A stretch of DNA of 64,000 nucleotides from Cupriavidus gilardii (GCF_008801915.1 NZ_VZOV01000003.1:280426-344425); one strand, 5' to 3'. Positions 7,781-17,909 are shown, counted from the first letter of the stretch. Notes: generated by a model from the letters alone, not told the origin. A program made the numbers and translations.

Positions 7781-9706
7781 TCAATCCCCCATCGCGACCC
7801 CTTCCCGCCGCGGATCGGCGCCGCCGAACCACATCGGCTTGCCGTTGACGCGCACGCGCATGATGCCCTGCAGGCCGGAGGTCTGGTCCATCACGCGCAC
7901 GTCATGCCCGCGCGCCTTCAGCCCTTCGACCAAGGCGTCCGACACCCGCCCCTTCTCCAGCTCGGTCGGGCCGTTGCGCGAGCCCACGTTCGGCAGCGAG
8001 ATCGCCTGCTGCACGTTCAGGTCCCAGTCCAGCGTGCCGACCAGCGTCTTGGCCACGTAGTTGATGATGGCCGAGCCGCCGGGCGAGCCGGCCGTCATCA
8101 CCAGCTCGCGGGTTTGCCGGTCGAACACCAGCGTCGGCGCCATCGACGAGCGCGGCCGCTTGCCCGGCTGCACGCGGTTGGCGACCGGCTTGCCGTCTTC
8201 CTCGGCGACGAAGGAGAAGTCGGTCAGCTGATTGTTCAGCAGGAAGCCGCGCACCATCTGGCGCGAGCCGAACTGGTCCTCGATCGTGGTGGTCATCGAC
8301 AGCGCATTGCCGTAGCGGTCGACCACCGAGATGTGCGAGGTCGACGGAAATTCCGGCGCGCGGTCGCGGCCCAGCGCCACCGTGGCGCCGGCCGGCGTGC
8401 CGGCGCTGGCCTTGCCCATGCTGCGCTCGCCGATCAGCGCGGCGCGGCTGGCGAGATAGCGCGGATCGACCAGGCTGCGCCAGTCGCCGCCGGGCAGCGG
8501 CACGAAGTCGGTATCGGCGACGTACTGATTGCGGTCGGCGTAGGCCAGCCGGCCGGCCTCGGCGAACAGATGCGCGCCCTCGACCGAGGGCTCGAGCCCG
8601 ACGTCGTTGCGCTGCGGCCTGGCCGCGCCGATCTGTCGCGCTGGCGGCAGCGCCTGCAGGATGCCCAGCATCTGCGCGACCGCGATGCCGCCCGACGACG
8701 GCGGCGGCATGCCGCAGACGGTCCAGCGGCGATAGTCGGTGCAGATCGGCTGCCGCACCTTCGGCCGGTAGTCGGCGATGTCCCTGGCGGTCAGCAAGCC
8801 GGGATTGGTCGGATGCGAGCGGACCTTGGCGGCGATATCGCGGGCGACATCGCCGCGGTAGAAGGCATCGGCGCCGCGTGCGGCGACGCTGCGCAGCACC
8901 GCTGCCAGCTCGGGATTGCGCAGCACGGTGCCAGCGGCCTTGGGCGTGCCGTCGGCGTTGTAGAAGTAGGCGCGCGCGGTCGGATCCTTCATCAGGTCCT
9001 GGTCCTGCGCGATGATCGTCGCCAGCCGCGGGCTGATCGCGAAGCCCTGCTCGGCCAGCCGGATCGCCGGCTCGAACAGCCGCCGCCAGGGCAGCTTGCC
9101 GTGCTGTCGATGCGCGAGCTCGAGCATCCGCAGCACGCCGGGCGCGCCGACCGAGCGGCCGCCGACCAGCCCCTGGCGGAACGGCATCACCTTGCCGTCC
9201 GGGCCGTAGAACAGCCGCTCGGTGGCGGCCGCGGGCGCGGTCTCGCGGCCGTCGTAGGCCTGCACCTGCTTGCCGTCGAAATGCATCAGGAAGGCGCCGC
9301 CGCCGATGCCGGACGAATTCGGTTCGACCAGATTGAGCACCATCTGCGTGGCGATCGCCGCATCGATCGCGGTGCCCCCGGCCTTCAGCATGTCGTAGCC
9401 GGCCTGGGTGGCGAGCGGATTGGCGGCGGCCACCATGAACGAACTGGCGGTCCAGCCTGGCTTGTCGGTCCAGCCGGAGGCGCCTTCGGGCGCCGGGGGA
9501 AGGGCGGTGGTGCCCGGGGCGGGGGTGCTGGCGGCGGGGGTGGCCGGGGCCGGCGCCGCCGTGGTGCCGGCGTCCTTGCCGGCCTGCGGGGCCGCGCAGG
9601 CCGCCAGCAGCAGCGCGGCCAGCGTGCCGGCCAGCCTGGCCGTCGGTGGCCATCCGTTGACGGCGGCGGTGGAAAGGAACGGCGGAACCGGCGAACGTGG
9701 CGGCAT
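7781..9706 (-). CDS. ggt: Gamma-glutamyltransferase, lipoprotein form
   Basis: A 641-residue member of the gamma-glutamyltranspeptidase family, which hydrolyses glutathione and other gamma-glutamyl compounds in the periplasm. The signal ends in a lipobox, LLAAC, with Cys37, so the precursor is probably lipid-anchored; most GGTs have an ordinary signal peptide. The self-cleavage nucleophile is Thr456 in PSTSHISVVDRYGNA, followed by MTTTIEDQFGS and GFLLNNQLTDFSF, all family hallmarks. The start at 9706 follows AAGGGAG at good spacing; longer frames lack a ribosome site. It is monocistronic by position. Confidence 0.93.
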   Translation of the reverse strand: MPPRSPVPPFLSTAAVNGWPPTARLAGTLAALLLAACAAPQAGKDAGTTAAPAPATPAASTPAPGTTALPPAPEGASGWTDKPGWTASSFMVAAANPLATQAGYDMLKAGGTAIDAAIATQMVLNLVEPNSSGIGGGAFLMHFDGKQVQAYDGRETAPAAATERLFYGPDGKVMPFRQGLVGGRSVGAPGVLRMLELAHRQHGKLPWRRLFEPAIRLAEQGFAISPRLATIIAQDQDLMKDPTARAYFYNADGTPKAAGTVLRNPELAAVLRSVAARGADAFYRGDVARDIAAKVRSHPTNPGLLTARDIADYRPKVRQPICTDYRRWTVCGMPPPSSGGIAVAQMLGILQALPPARQIGAARPQRNDVGLEPSVEGAHLFAEAGRLAYADRNQYVADTDFVPLPGGDWRSLVDPRYLASRAALIGERSMGKASAGTPAGATVALGRDRAPEFPSTSHISVVDRYGNALSMTTTIEDQFGSRQMVRGFLLNNQLTDFSFVAEEDGKPVANRVQPGKRPRSSMAPTLVFDRQTRELVMTAGSPGGSAIINYVAKTLVGTLDWDLNVQQAISLPNVGSRNGPTELEKGRVSDALVEGLKARGHDVRVMDQTSGLQGIMRVRVNGKPMWFGGADPRREGVAMGD

Positions 9707-9862
9707 GCTGCACTCCCTTTGAGGCCTATGAGGTACAGCGATTGTAGTCACTGCTGCCCATCGCCGTGCCATGGACAGCACAATCGGCCTCGCGCTGCCG
9801 TTTGTCGGCGGCCGTCAAAGGCGGCCGGGCCGCCGGGCCGCCATTGTGCAGAGAGTGCCGGC

Positions 9863-10621
9863 TTACTTCGGTTGCATCCGGATCGCGCCATCGAGCCGGA
9901 TCACCTCGCCATTGAGCATGGTGTTGCCGATGATCGCCTGCACCAGTTGCGCGTACTCCGCCGGGCGGCCCAGCCGCGGCGGGAACGGCACCATCTTGCC
10001 GAGCGCGTCCTGCACCTCCTGCGGCATGCCCAGCAGCATCGGCGTCTCGAAGATGCCGGGGGCGATCGTCATGCAGCGCACGCCATCGCGCGACAGATCG
10101 CGTGCCACCGCCAGCGTCATGCCGACCACGCCGCCTTTCGATGCGGCGTAGGCGGCCTGGCCGATCTGGCCGTCGAAGGCGGCCACCGAGGCGGTGTTGA
10201 CGATGATGCCGCGCTCGCCGCCATCGTCCGGGGTGTTCTGCACCATCGCCGCGGCGGCCAGCCGGATCATGTTGAAGGTGCCGATCAGGTTGATGCGGAT
10301 GGTCTTCTCGAAGGCGTCCAGCGGGTGCGGGCCATTCTTGCCGACGGTCTTGTTGGCGGTCGCGATGCCGGCACAGTTGATCAGCCCCGCCAGCCGTCCC
10401 ATGCCCACCGCGGCGTCGACGACCGCTTGGCCGTCGGCTTCCGAGGTCACGTCGCAGCGGACGAAGCGGCCGCCCAGCTCTTCGGCCAGCGCGGTGCCGG
10501 CGGCCTCGTTCAGGTCCGCGATGACGACCTTGCCGCCCTGTTCGGCCAGCATGCGGGCCGTGCCCGCGCCCAGGCCGGAAGCGCCGCCGGTGACGATGAA
10601 TACGTTGTCTCGGATCTGCAT
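9863..10621 (-). CDS. SDR-family dehydrogenase, 3-hydroxyacyl-CoA dehydrogenase type II-like
   Basis: A 252-residue short-chain dehydrogenase. The NAD-binding TGGASGLG is at 11-18, the acidic residue after strand 2 in VVIADLNEA near 36 favours NAD over NADP, and the catalytic set is Ser145, Tyr158 and Lys162 (YAASK). The insertion [19 protein letters not shown] and the [28 protein letters not shown] segment are typical of the HSD10/3-hydroxyacyl-CoA dehydrogenase type II group, which works in branched-chain amino acid and fatty acid breakdown. The palindrome upstream fits that role. Transcribed leftward and apparently alone. Confidence 0.88.
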   Translation of the reverse strand: MQIRDNVFIVTGGASGLGAGTARMLAEQGGKVVIADLNEAAGTALAEELGGRFVRCDVTSEADGQAVVDAAVGMGRLAGLINCAGIATANKTVGKNGPHPLDAFEKTIRINLIGTFNMIRLAAAAMVQNTPDDGGERGIIVNTASVAAFDGQIGQAAYAASKGGVVGMTLAVARDLSRDGVRCMTIAPGIFETPMLLGMPQEVQDALGKMVPFPPRLGRPAEYAQLVQAIIGNTMLNGEVIRLDGAIRMQPK

Positions 10622-10698
10622 CGATTGTCTCCTCGGGGTTGGCAGCGCCGGTCGACACCGCGCCGGCGCATGAAGATGAAGAACGAACGGCGAATATA

Positions 10699-10714
10699 AC
10701 GTTTACGTAAACGT
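10699..10714. promoter_or_regulatory. Perfect 16-bp palindrome, candidate LiuR-type operator
   Basis: ACGTTTACGTAAACGT is a perfect 16-bp palindrome 78 bases upstream of the SDR start. On the minus strand it extends to TTGACG before it and TATATT after it. It strongly resembles the TTTACGTAAAC-type operator reported for the MerR-family regulator LiuR of branched-chain amino acid and fatty acid catabolism in proteobacteria. Assignment to that regulator rests on memory of the motif and on the enzyme type. Confidence 0.6.
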
Positions 10715-10854
10715 CAAGCATCGCGCCGTATTGTAAAGGCCCGCGCGGCGCGCCGATAGCGCTCACGAGAATCGTAAGCCCGCAACCATTCGCGCCAGAT
10801 GTCAGGACCCCATCTGGCTAGAGTGCGCTCACGTCACACCTCGGGAGTCCCGCC

Positions 10855-11538
10855 GTGAGCGATTTCCATGCTGGCTGGATGCGCAGCCGCCCATCGACGC
10901 CAACGCTGGATGGGGCCGAGCCTGGGCTCCATTGCGGGCCCCACCGCGGGCTCCACTGCGCCCGGAAGGCGGTGCACTCGACGCCGGGCGCCGGTGCCAT
11001 CCGACTCGATCTGGCCGAGCCGCAGGGAACATTCGGCGCCGTGCGGCAGTTCATCCGCGATCTGCGCGTGGGCCGGCCAACCTTGCGGCTGGATACGACG
11101 GGCATCTCGCTGATGTCTTCCGCCGTGCAGGAGGCCGAGCCGCTGTTCGAGGCGGCCGACGCGATGTCTCCGGACCTGGTCCAGGCCAGCGACGTACTGC
11201 CGGCGGGCGACGCGGTCCTTGGCGTGGTCGACCTGGTCAGGACGGCGGCTGGCAAGGTCCGGACCGCGCAACAGCTCCGCGCCTCGGAGCCGGGCTACCG
11301 CCGCGCGGTCGCCGCGCTGGCTCGAACGCGCCTGCCGGAACACGTCGAGCGGCGCAAGACCGCGCTGAAGGCGGCGCGCCATTGGATCGGCGCCTGCCTG
11401 TCGACCCCGGCCCGGCACGATGGCACGCCGGCACCGGCCCTTGCCGCACACCGGCTGCCGCGGCACGGCGCCGCCTATCTTCCCGACACGTTCCGCCAGG
11501 CGCTGACCGCCGGCAACGGCGATGCCGTTGCGCTGTGA
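10855..11538 (+). CDS. Hypothetical protein, first gene of a two-gene unit
   Basis: A 227-residue protein that I do not recognise. The GTG start is supported by GGGAG at 10843-10847, seven bases upstream. The N-terminal 50 residues are rich in Pro, His, Gly and Cys and look disordered; the middle contains IRLDLAEPQGTFGAVRQFI and a long helical region (about 85-170) with many Arg and Ala; the C-terminus is Ala/Pro/His-rich. No signal peptide, membrane segment or catalytic motif is seen. It lies nine bases before a second unknown gene on the same strand, and both are absent from familiar operon patterns. The 1:1 pairing suggests a joint role. Confidence 0.6.
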   Translation: MSDFHAGWMRSRPSTPTLDGAEPGLHCGPHRGLHCARKAVHSTPGAGAIRLDLAEPQGTFGAVRQFIRDLRVGRPTLRLDTTGISLMSSAVQEAEPLFEAADAMSPDLVQASDVLPAGDAVLGVVDLVRTAAGKVRTAQQLRASEPGYRRAVAALARTRLPEHVERRKTALKAARHWIGACLSTPARHDGTPAPALAAHRLPRHGAAYLPDTFRQALTAGNGDAVAL

Positions 11539-11547
11539 CAGGCCGCC

Positions 11548-12699
11548 ATGGACGTGATCGACCGCGAACTCGCCTTGATCGACGGGCAACGCGACGCCAT
11601 GCTGCGGCAACATGGCGCCGATCTTCTCGGCCACGACGCCGTCACGCGAAACGATCGTCGCGCCACGCGGCGACTGCGCGGCAGTGCCATTGCCTGCCTC
11701 CGCGACAGCAGCCTGCAGGCGCTGCGCGTCGGCTACGAAACCAGTCCGATCCCGGCGTCCGGGTGGGAGGCGCCCTTGGATCTCGGGCTGATTCCCGGCG
11801 ACATGCTGTCGCTCGGCCTCGGCGCGGCGATTGGCCTGGCCCAGGTCGGTTGCGGGATCGGCGAACTGGCGGAGGCGCGGCGGCATGATGCCACGCTGCG
11901 GAAGGTGGACGCGGCGATCCGCGACAATCTGCGCCGACTGTCGGCCGATCCCGTGCGGCGCAGGCGGCTGCAATCGCCCGCCGCGACCGAGGCGCTGCAC
12001 TGGTTCGCCCGCGGACAACGTCGCTGGCGCGAGCGTGCGCGCGGGCTGGCGCGCCGGGCCGCTGTCCGCATTGCCTATGGCGTCGGCACCGTGCTGCTGT
12101 CGGGCGCCGGCATGGCAACGATGGTGGTAGCCGGCACGGCGGCACTGGCGACCCCGGCAGCGCCGCTGCTGGTCGCGCTCGGCGGTGTGCTCGGCGGCGC
12201 CTGGTTCCTGTTCACGTTGATCCGCATCGCGATGCGGTTCGCACGCCGCCGTGCCGATATGTGGGAGCGCGAACGGTTGGCGCACGCGATCCGAAGCGGC
12301 GCCGCGCGTGGCCTGTGCGCGGACACGCTGGCCCAGTGCAGCCTGGCGCAGCTCGAGGCCTTGCGGCACGAAAGCCAGGCGCTGTCAGGCAATCGCCATT
12401 GGCAGGCCGCGGTGCTGGCGCGACGGTTGCTGATCGACGATCCAGCCGGCAACACCGCTGGCAACTCCGCCGGCAAGATCGCCGGAAAGGCCGCCCGGCT
12501 CGAGGCCTCGGCCCTGCTGCAGGCACTGGGCATGTCCAGGATGTCCACCACGCTGCTGAAACACGCCGGCTTCGAGCTGGCCTATCGCACGATCTTCCAT
12601 CATCTGCATGGCGATGGCGCGCAGGCGGCCTGGCACGACGGGACCTTTCATCGCGTGCAGGCATCCGGCGTGGCGGGCGTGCCCGCGCCCGGCGGCTGA
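11548..12699 (+). CDS. Hypothetical membrane protein, second gene of a two-gene unit
   Basis: A 383-residue protein that I do not recognise. The N-terminal half is Arg-rich and helical, with a weakly hydrophobic patch at about 80-105. Two adjacent membrane segments are predicted at about 178-200 and 206-228, forming a hairpin flanked by Arg clusters. The C-terminal part contains four AGxx units (residues 300-315, AGNTAGNSAGKIAGKAA), encoded by a degenerate 12-bp tandem repeat. Such a shape (long soluble arms around one hairpin) is seen in some secretion-system substrates and translocators, but nothing in the neighbourhood supports that. Nine bases after the upstream gene, so cotranscribed. 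Confidence 0.6.
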   Translation: MDVIDRELALIDGQRDAMLRQHGADLLGHDAVTRNDRRATRRLRGSAIACLRDSSLQALRVGYETSPIPASGWEAPLDLGLIPGDMLSLGLGAAIGLAQVGCGIGELAEARRHDATLRKVDAAIRDNLRRLSADPVRRRRLQSPAATEALHWFARGQRRWRERARGLARRAAVRIAYGVGTVLLSGAGMATMVVAGTAALATPAAPLLVALGGVLGGAWFLFTLIRIAMRFARRRADMWERERLAHAIRSGAARGLCADTLAQCSLAQLEALRHESQALSGNRHWQAAVLARRLLIDDPAGNTAGNSAGKIAGKAARLEASALLQALGMSRMSTTLLKHAGFELAYRTIFHHLHGDGAQAAWHDGTFHRVQASGVAGVPAPGG

Positions 12700-12719
12700 C
12701 CTCGTGCAACGGCAATGAA

Positions 12720-12742
12720 AAAGGCGGCCAATGGCCGCCTTT
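12720..12742 (-). terminator. adk: Bidirectional terminator between adk and the unknown operon
   Basis: A perfect 10-bp stem, AAAGGCGGCC (12720-12729) with GGCCGCCTTT (12733-12742), and a three-base loop. Read on the minus strand it is followed by TTTTTC, so it is a strong terminator for adk; it can also stop the convergent unknown operon. Confidence 0.85.
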
Positions 12743-12774
12743 GCGCTTTCCCGATCGGGCAGGGCTTCGGTGAC

Positions 12775-13440
<666 letters not shown>

Positions 13441-13784
13441 TTACGGGTCCTCAGAGTTTTGAATCCGGTATGGCGGGGGAATGGAAGGAGGGTAACGCCG
13501 AAACTTGACGTGTGGCTTACCGCGCGATGGTCAGGCACGCAGGCGCCGCCATGGCTGGTGACCGGCGCGGTCCGCATGCGGTTCGCATGGGCGCAAGCCG
13601 GACGGCTCATTCTTCATCTCCCCACCGAGCTTGCGTCGTCGCCCGCATTGACGGCGACAGCGGCTCTTTATTGGCGAGCATTATGCCACGAGGCAGCCGG
13701 GAATCGGCCTGCCGCGGCGGTCAACGGTGTGTAAACCGGAGCGGGCGAATGGCCCGCTCCGTGCGGGATTGCGCCGGTCTGCGC
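13441..13784. other. Gene-free stretch between kdsB and adk
   Basis: I see no convincing gene, RNA or repeat here. The frames that stay open have no ribosome site and no recognisable product. The part near adk must contain the adk promoter, but no good -35/-10 pair stands out. The part near kdsB holds the hairpin at 13737-13761. Confidence 0.5.
13737..13761 (-). terminator. Hairpin after kdsB
   Basis: Stem CGGAGCGGGC (13737-13746) with GCCCGCTCCG (13752-13761), loop of five bases. On the minus strand it follows the kdsB stop by 23 bases and is followed only by GTTTAC, so it is a terminator with a weak U-tract. Confidence 0.6.
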
Positions 13785-14594
13785 TCAGCGGCCGATGGCC
13801 GCCGAGGTCTCGGACCACAGCGCGCGCACGCGCTCCAGATCCGCGGGCGTATCGACGCCTGGGGCAGGCGCGGCGTCGGTGGCGAGCACCGCGATGCGTT
13901 CGCCATGCCACATCGCACGCAGCTGTTCGAGCGCTTCGGTCTGCTCGACCGGCGCGGCGGCCAGCGCCGGAAAGCGGCGCAGGAAGCCGGCACGATAGGC
14001 GTACAGGCCGATATGGCGCAGCACCGGCATGTCGGGCAGCGGCACCTGCGCGCTGGCGGCAGGGGCCGACGGCACGCCGGACCAGGCATCGCGCGCCCAG
14101 GGAATCGGCGCGCGCGAGAAATACAGCGCGCGGCCGGCGCTGTCGCACACGACCTTGACCACATTGGGATTGAAGACCTCGCCGATCTCGTGCAGCGGAT
14201 GGGCGGCCGTGGCGATCGCGCAGTCGGGATGCGCGGCCAGATGCCCGGCCACTGCGTCGATCAGCGCCGGCGCGATCAGCGGTTCGTCGCCTTGCACGTT
14301 GACCACGATCGCATCGTCGTCCAGCGACAGCAGCGTGGCGACCTCGGCCAGCCGGTCGGTGCCGGTGGCATGGTCGGTGCGCGTCAGCAGCGCTTCGATG
14401 CCATGCTCGGCGCAGGCGGCACGCACGCTGTCCGCATCGGTGGCGACCACGGTGCGCCGTGCCGACGAGGTGCGGGCGCGCTCGGCGACGCGCACGATCA
14501 TCGGCTTGCCTGCGATATCGGCCAGCGGCTTGTTGGGAAGACGCGTCGACGCGAGCCGCGCGGGAATGACGACGGTGAAATCGGCGAGCGACAT
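13785..14594 (-). CDS. kdsB: 3-deoxy-manno-octulosonate cytidylyltransferase
   Basis: A 269-residue cytoplasmic enzyme that activates Kdo as CMP-Kdo for LPS inner core synthesis, and here perhaps also for the Kdo linker of the capsule. The N-terminal nucleotide-binding motif [19 protein letters not shown] is at about 5-23, with [14 protein letters not shown] near 72, NVQGDEPLI near 98 and the C-terminal [15 protein letters not shown] near 188. The start at 14594 puts the IPAR motif at the usual distance from the N-terminus. It follows the trm112-like gene by 11 bases, and with lpxK forms one leftward operon for lipid A and Kdo synthesis. Confidence 0.95.
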   Translation of the reverse strand: MSLADFTVVIPARLASTRLPNKPLADIAGKPMIVRVAERARTSSARRTVVATDADSVRAACAEHGIEALLTRTDHATGTDRLAEVATLLSLDDDAIVVNVQGDEPLIAPALIDAVAGHLAAHPDCAIATAAHPLHEIGEVFNPNVVKVVCDSAGRALYFSRAPIPWARDAWSGVPSAPAASAQVPLPDMPVLRHIGLYAYRAGFLRRFPALAAAPVEQTEALEQLRAMWHGERIAVLATDAAPAPGVDTPADLERVRALWSETSAAIGR

Positions 14595-14605
14595 CGAGCC
14601 AGGCC

Positions 14606-14794
14606 TCAGGTCGGATCGATGGCGCGGCCCGGTACCGACTGGCGGGCCTCGTCGGCCAGCATCACCGGAATGCCGTCGCGGATCGGATAGGCCAGCTTGT
14701 CGGCATGGCAGATCAGTTCCTGCGCGGCGCGGTCGTATTCGAGCTTGCCCTTGCACAGCGGGCAAACCAGGATTTCAAGCAGCCGGTTGTCCAT
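14606..14794 (-). CDS. Trm112/YcaR family small protein
   Basis: A 62-residue protein of the Trm112p/YcaR (UPF0434) family, with [20 protein letters not shown] at the start and the [20 protein letters not shown] core. Of the four zinc-finger positions only the first CPLC pair is complete; the second half has a single Cys ([11 protein letters not shown]), as in many proteobacterial members. Its role in bacteria is unclear; it often sits, as here, between lpxK and kdsB. It starts inside the 3' end of lpxK (20-base overlap) and ends 11 bases before kdsB, so translation is probably coupled. Confidence 0.9.
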   Translation of the reverse strand: MDNRLLEILVCPLCKGKLEYDRAAQELICHADKLAYPIRDGIPVMLADEARQSVPGRAIDPT

Positions 14795-15890
14795 CTTGGT
14801 GTTCCTTGGTGTGGCTGGCCGCGGCGGCGGCGGCGCCAGTGGCCGCGGTCGGCGCTGCCTGGCAGCGCGCAATGACGGTGCGGCGAATTCGATCGATCAG
14901 ACCCGGATCGATCACGGGCCTGGTGGGGACGACCCAGATGCGCGGGTCGAGCGGCTCGCGAAGCCGGTCGCATTTTACGGCATCCTTCTCGGTGATCAGG
15001 ATCGCCTCGGCGGCCTGCGCGGCCGGATGGTCGACGAACGGGTCCTCGGCGAAATCGTAGTGGTCCGGCAGCGGCAGCGTATCGGGCTGCAGGCCCGCGC
15101 CGCGCAGGCTGGCGAAGAAGCGTTCGGGGTTGCCGATGCCGGCCGCGGCCAGCACGCGCCGTCCCGCGAAGGTCGATAGCGGCCGCACCATGGTCGGATC
15201 GGCGAGCTGCCAGGCCTGCTCGAGCTCGAGCCGCATGCCGTAGACCTCGGGCCGGTCCGGCGTCGCGCGGAAATACGGATCGTTGATCAGCGTGGCATCG
15301 CGGCGGCGCGACAGCGGCTCGCGCAGCGGGCCCGCCGGCAGCAGCCAGCCGTTTCCGCCCATGCGGCCGTCGAACATCACGATCTCGAAGTCGCGCTGCA
15401 GCCGGTAGTGCTGCAGGCCATCGTCGAGCAACAGCACATTGATGCCCGGATGCGAGACCAGCATCGCCTGTGCACAGGCGACGCGGTCGGGAAAGACCCA
15501 GACCGGCACGTCGGTCGAGCGCGCGATCAGCAGCGGTTCGTCGCCGACGTCCTCCGCCTTCGAGGTCGCCTTGACGCGGCGCGGCCGCTCCAGCTTGACG
15601 CCATAGCCGCGCGAGACCACGCCGGGACGCAGCCCGGCCTCGCACAGCGCGTCGGCCAGCGCGATCACCGCCGGCGTCTTGCCGGTGCCGCCCACCGTCA
15701 CGTTGCCGACCACGACCACCGGCATCGGCAGCCGCGTCGACTTGAACCAGCCGCGCCGGTACGCCAGCCGCCGCAGGGCGCTGATCGCAGCGAACACGCC
15801 GGCGAACGGCAGCATCAGCCAGGCAAACCAGCCGCGGCGTTGCCACTGGCGGGTAACGAAGTCGGACAGCAGATGGCGGGCAGCGGGCAT
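14775..15890 (-). CDS. lpxK: Tetraacyldisaccharide 4'-kinase
   Basis: A 371-residue inner-membrane kinase that phosphorylates the 4' position of the lipid A disaccharide. One hydrophobic segment (about 18-40) anchors the N-terminus; it is followed by [16 protein letters not shown] (a P-loop at about 60-72), [38 protein letters not shown] and a C-terminal region with ITEKDAVKC and DHYDF. All are hallmarks of LpxK. The Ala/Thr-rich last 25 residues overlap the start of the trm112-like gene. The promoter must lie in the 221-base gap toward exbD. Confidence 0.95.
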   Translation of the reverse strand: MPAARHLLSDFVTRQWQRRGWFAWLMLPFAGVFAAISALRRLAYRRGWFKSTRLPMPVVVVGNVTVGGTGKTPAVIALADALCEAGLRPGVVSRGYGVKLERPRRVKATSKAEDVGDEPLLIARSTDVPVWVFPDRVACAQAMLVSHPGINVLLLDDGLQHYRLQRDFEIVMFDGRMGGNGWLLPAGPLREPLSRRRDATLINDPYFRATPDRPEVYGMRLELEQAWQLADPTMVRPLSTFAGRRVLAAAGIGNPERFFASLRGAGLQPDTLPLPDHYDFAEDPFVDHPAAQAAEAILITEKDAVKCDRLREPLDPRIWVVPTRPVIDPGLIDRIRRTVIARCQAAPTAATGAAAAAASHTKEHQDGQPAA

Positions 15891-15944
15891 GGGCAGAAGG
15901 AGAGCGGTTTTCGCCAGAGTCTATCGTGTCGCGGTGGGGCGGCA

Positions 15945-16095
15945 TGGTAGTGCGCCCCTGTCCCGCTCGCGGGACGGAGGTTTGGGGAAGGGGGCAAGCG
16001 GCACTTGCCGTGTCAGCGCTGCTTGACGCCACCCCCTCTCCCCGACCCTGTCCCCTGAGGGGAGAGGGAGAACGCAATCGAACCTGACCGGCGCT
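15945..16095. repeat. CTCTCCC-type palindromic repeat, family 2
   Basis: Between lpxK and exbD: CCTGTCCCGCTCGCGGGACG near 15957, then CCCCCTCTCCCCG and GGGGAGAGGGAGAACGCAAT near 16030-16075. The last part matches the tandem unit at 7571 (GGAGAACACAATCGGGGACG). It lies between two genes read in the same direction and could weaken read-through from exbD into lpxK. Confidence 0.6.
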
Positions 16096-16111
16096 GGTCG
16101 GAGGCCGGCGC

Positions 16112-16549
16112 CTACCGCGTCCCGCCGCTCTGCGTCGCGAACGTCAGCCGCGACAGCCCGGCAATCCGCGCGGCTTCCATCACGTTGACCACCGACTGGT
16201 GGCTGGCCTGCGCATCGGCGCTGACAATCAGTACCGGCGCCTGCGCCGCCGCGGTGCCGGCCAGCGCGCGCAGCCGCTCGGTCAGGCCGGCGACGTCGCG
16301 CACGCCGACACGTTCCTTGTCGATCGCGTATTCGCCGCTGGCCGACACCGACACCACGATTTCGCGTGGCCGCTGCTGCGAACTTTGCGCCTCGGCGGTC
16401 GGCAGCTGGATGCGCAGCTCGGTGTAGCGCGAATAGGTAGTCGTGATCATCAGGAAGATCAGGATCACCAGCAGCACGTCGATCAGCGGGATCAGATTGA
16501 TCTCGGGCTCGTCGCGCCTGGCACGGGTACGGAATCGCATGGCCTGCAT
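16112..16549 (-). CDS. exbD: ExbD/TolR family energy-transducing protein
   Basis: A 145-residue protein with one membrane segment (about 20-42) carrying the proton-channel Asp in NLIPLIDVLLVILIFLMI (Asp near 24), and a periplasmic domain with LPTAEAQ and VSADAQASHQSVVNVMEAA. ExbD works with ExbB to couple the proton gradient to TonB or a TonB-like protein. It follows exbB by six bases on the minus strand. No tonB is present in the window. Confidence 0.9.
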   Translation of the reverse strand: MQAMRFRTRARRDEPEINLIPLIDVLLVILIFLMITTTYSRYTELRIQLPTAEAQSSQQRPREIVVSVSASGEYAIDKERVGVRDVAGLTERLRALAGTAAAQAPVLIVSADAQASHQSVVNVMEAARIAGLSRLTFATQSGGTR

Positions 16550-16555
16550 CCGCCT

Positions 16556-17176
16556 TCAAGCGCGCCGCTGCGGCAGGATCGCGTCGAGGAACGTGGCCGC
16601 GCGCGATTCCAGCTCGGCCACGTAGTCGTCGACGCGCCGGCGGAAATAGCGCCAGAAGATCAGCGCCGGGATCGCGACCATCAGGCCGAAGGCGGTGTTG
16701 TACAGCGCCACCGAGATGCCGTGCGCCAGTTGTTCGGGATTGGCGCCGGTGCCGCCCTGGCTGCCGAAGATCTCGATCATGCCGATCACGGTGCCGAGCA
16801 GACCCATCAGTGGCGCGACCGAAGCGATCGTGCCCAGTGCGTTCAGATAGCGTTCGAGCTCGTGCGCGACCGCGCGGCCGGCTTCCTCGACCGCGTCCTT
16901 GGCGGCGTCGCGCGACGTGTCGGGCTGGGCGATCACGTGCCGCAGTCCGGCTGCCAGCACGCGGCCCAGCGGCGAATCGCGTTCGAGCGAATCGACCACG
17001 TCCGGCGTCGCGCGCCGTTGCCGCGCGACCGTCAGCGCCTGGTCGTACAGCCTGGCCGGCAGCACCTTGCTGCGCTTCAGGCTCAGCGAACGTTCGACGA
17101 TCAAGGCCAGCGCAATGACAGAGGCCACCAGCAACGGCCAGATTGGCCAACCGGCCGCTTCAATGATGGAAAACAC
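16556..17176 (-). CDS. exbB: ExbB/TolQ/MotA family proton channel protein
   Basis: A 206-residue inner-membrane protein with three membrane segments: about 10-28, 110-135 and 150-175. The conserved channel region ALGTIASVAPLMGLLGTVIG and the following AHGISVALYNTAFGLMVAIPAL are the MotA/TolQ/ExbB hallmarks. With ExbD it forms the energising complex of TonB-type transport. The pairing exbB-exbD with lpxK, kdsB and adk downstream is a known Burkholderiales gene order. The start at 17176 lies next to a 960-base region with unusual repeats, which must contain its promoter. Confidence 0.92.
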   Translation of the reverse strand: MFSIIEAAGWPIWPLLVASVIALALIVERSLSLKRSKVLPARLYDQALTVARQRRATPDVVDSLERDSPLGRVLAAGLRHVIAQPDTSRDAAKDAVEEAGRAVAHELERYLNALGTIASVAPLMGLLGTVIGMIEIFGSQGGTGANPEQLAHGISVALYNTAFGLMVAIPALIFWRYFRRRVDDYVAELESRAATFLDAILPQRRA

Positions 17177-17698
17177 AAGGACACCCCGAGTCGCCGGCGC
17201 AAAGGGAAGGGACTGTGGCAGGCCGGCGTAAAAAAACAGGCGCCACTCTAACGCGCGGTCCCCGGCGCGGCAAGCCGACAGGGCGGACGCGATCCACTTT
17301 CAGACATGTCCACACCGGACAGGGACAGTGCTGTGGATCGATTGTGGAAAGCGGGCGGACAGGCGTGCCAAGTCCTTGATTGCAAAGGGCGAACACCGTC
17401 CTGCTTAAAAAATGGGCAGAAGGGTCGGCAGGCCCGGCAGGCCGTCGGACACGCCGGTAACGGCGCATCGCCGTCATTGCGTCGCGCGGCTTTCCACACC
17501 GCAGCGGGACAGGATTGTGGAACAGGTGTGGAAAGACGCCTGACAAGCGCCCCAAGTCCTTGATCCACAAGCGATTATCTTGCGCTGCCTAAAAATTGTG
17601 CAACCGTGTCCAAACGGCTCGCCGCGTCGGTATCGAGCAACGGAAATCCAAAAGTCGACCTCTTTCCACATCGCGGCGGGACAGCGTTGTGGAGCGCC

Positions 17699-17707
17699 TG
17701 TGGATAA
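17699..17707 (-). promoter_or_regulatory. Perfect DnaA box in repeat unit 3
   Basis: TGTGGATAA on the plus strand equals TTATCCACA on the minus strand, the consensus high-affinity DnaA site. It is preceded by TTGTGGAGCGCC, a second weaker half-match. Confidence 0.6.
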
Positions 17708-17909
17708 GCCCGGGAGAAGCGGGACAAGGGCTTGATCTGTAAGGCAATTCCCCGGGCTGCCTAAAAAAGCGGCAATGCCGCAAGCCGCCAGAGGCGTCGC
17801 TTTCCCGTTCACGTCGTTTGCATTTCGGTGCGGGAGCGACGTTTCGTCCACCGCGCTGCGTGTGCGCCCGCACGGTCGGTGTTACCGCGCTGTAGTTGTC
17901 CAGAGTTCC

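Noticed and set aside
6587..10699. Very long open frame on the plus strand opposite ggt and the SDR gene
   Set aside because: It is the antisense shadow of GC-rich genes: Arg-, His- and Ala-rich with no domain, while the opposite strand encodes complete known proteins.
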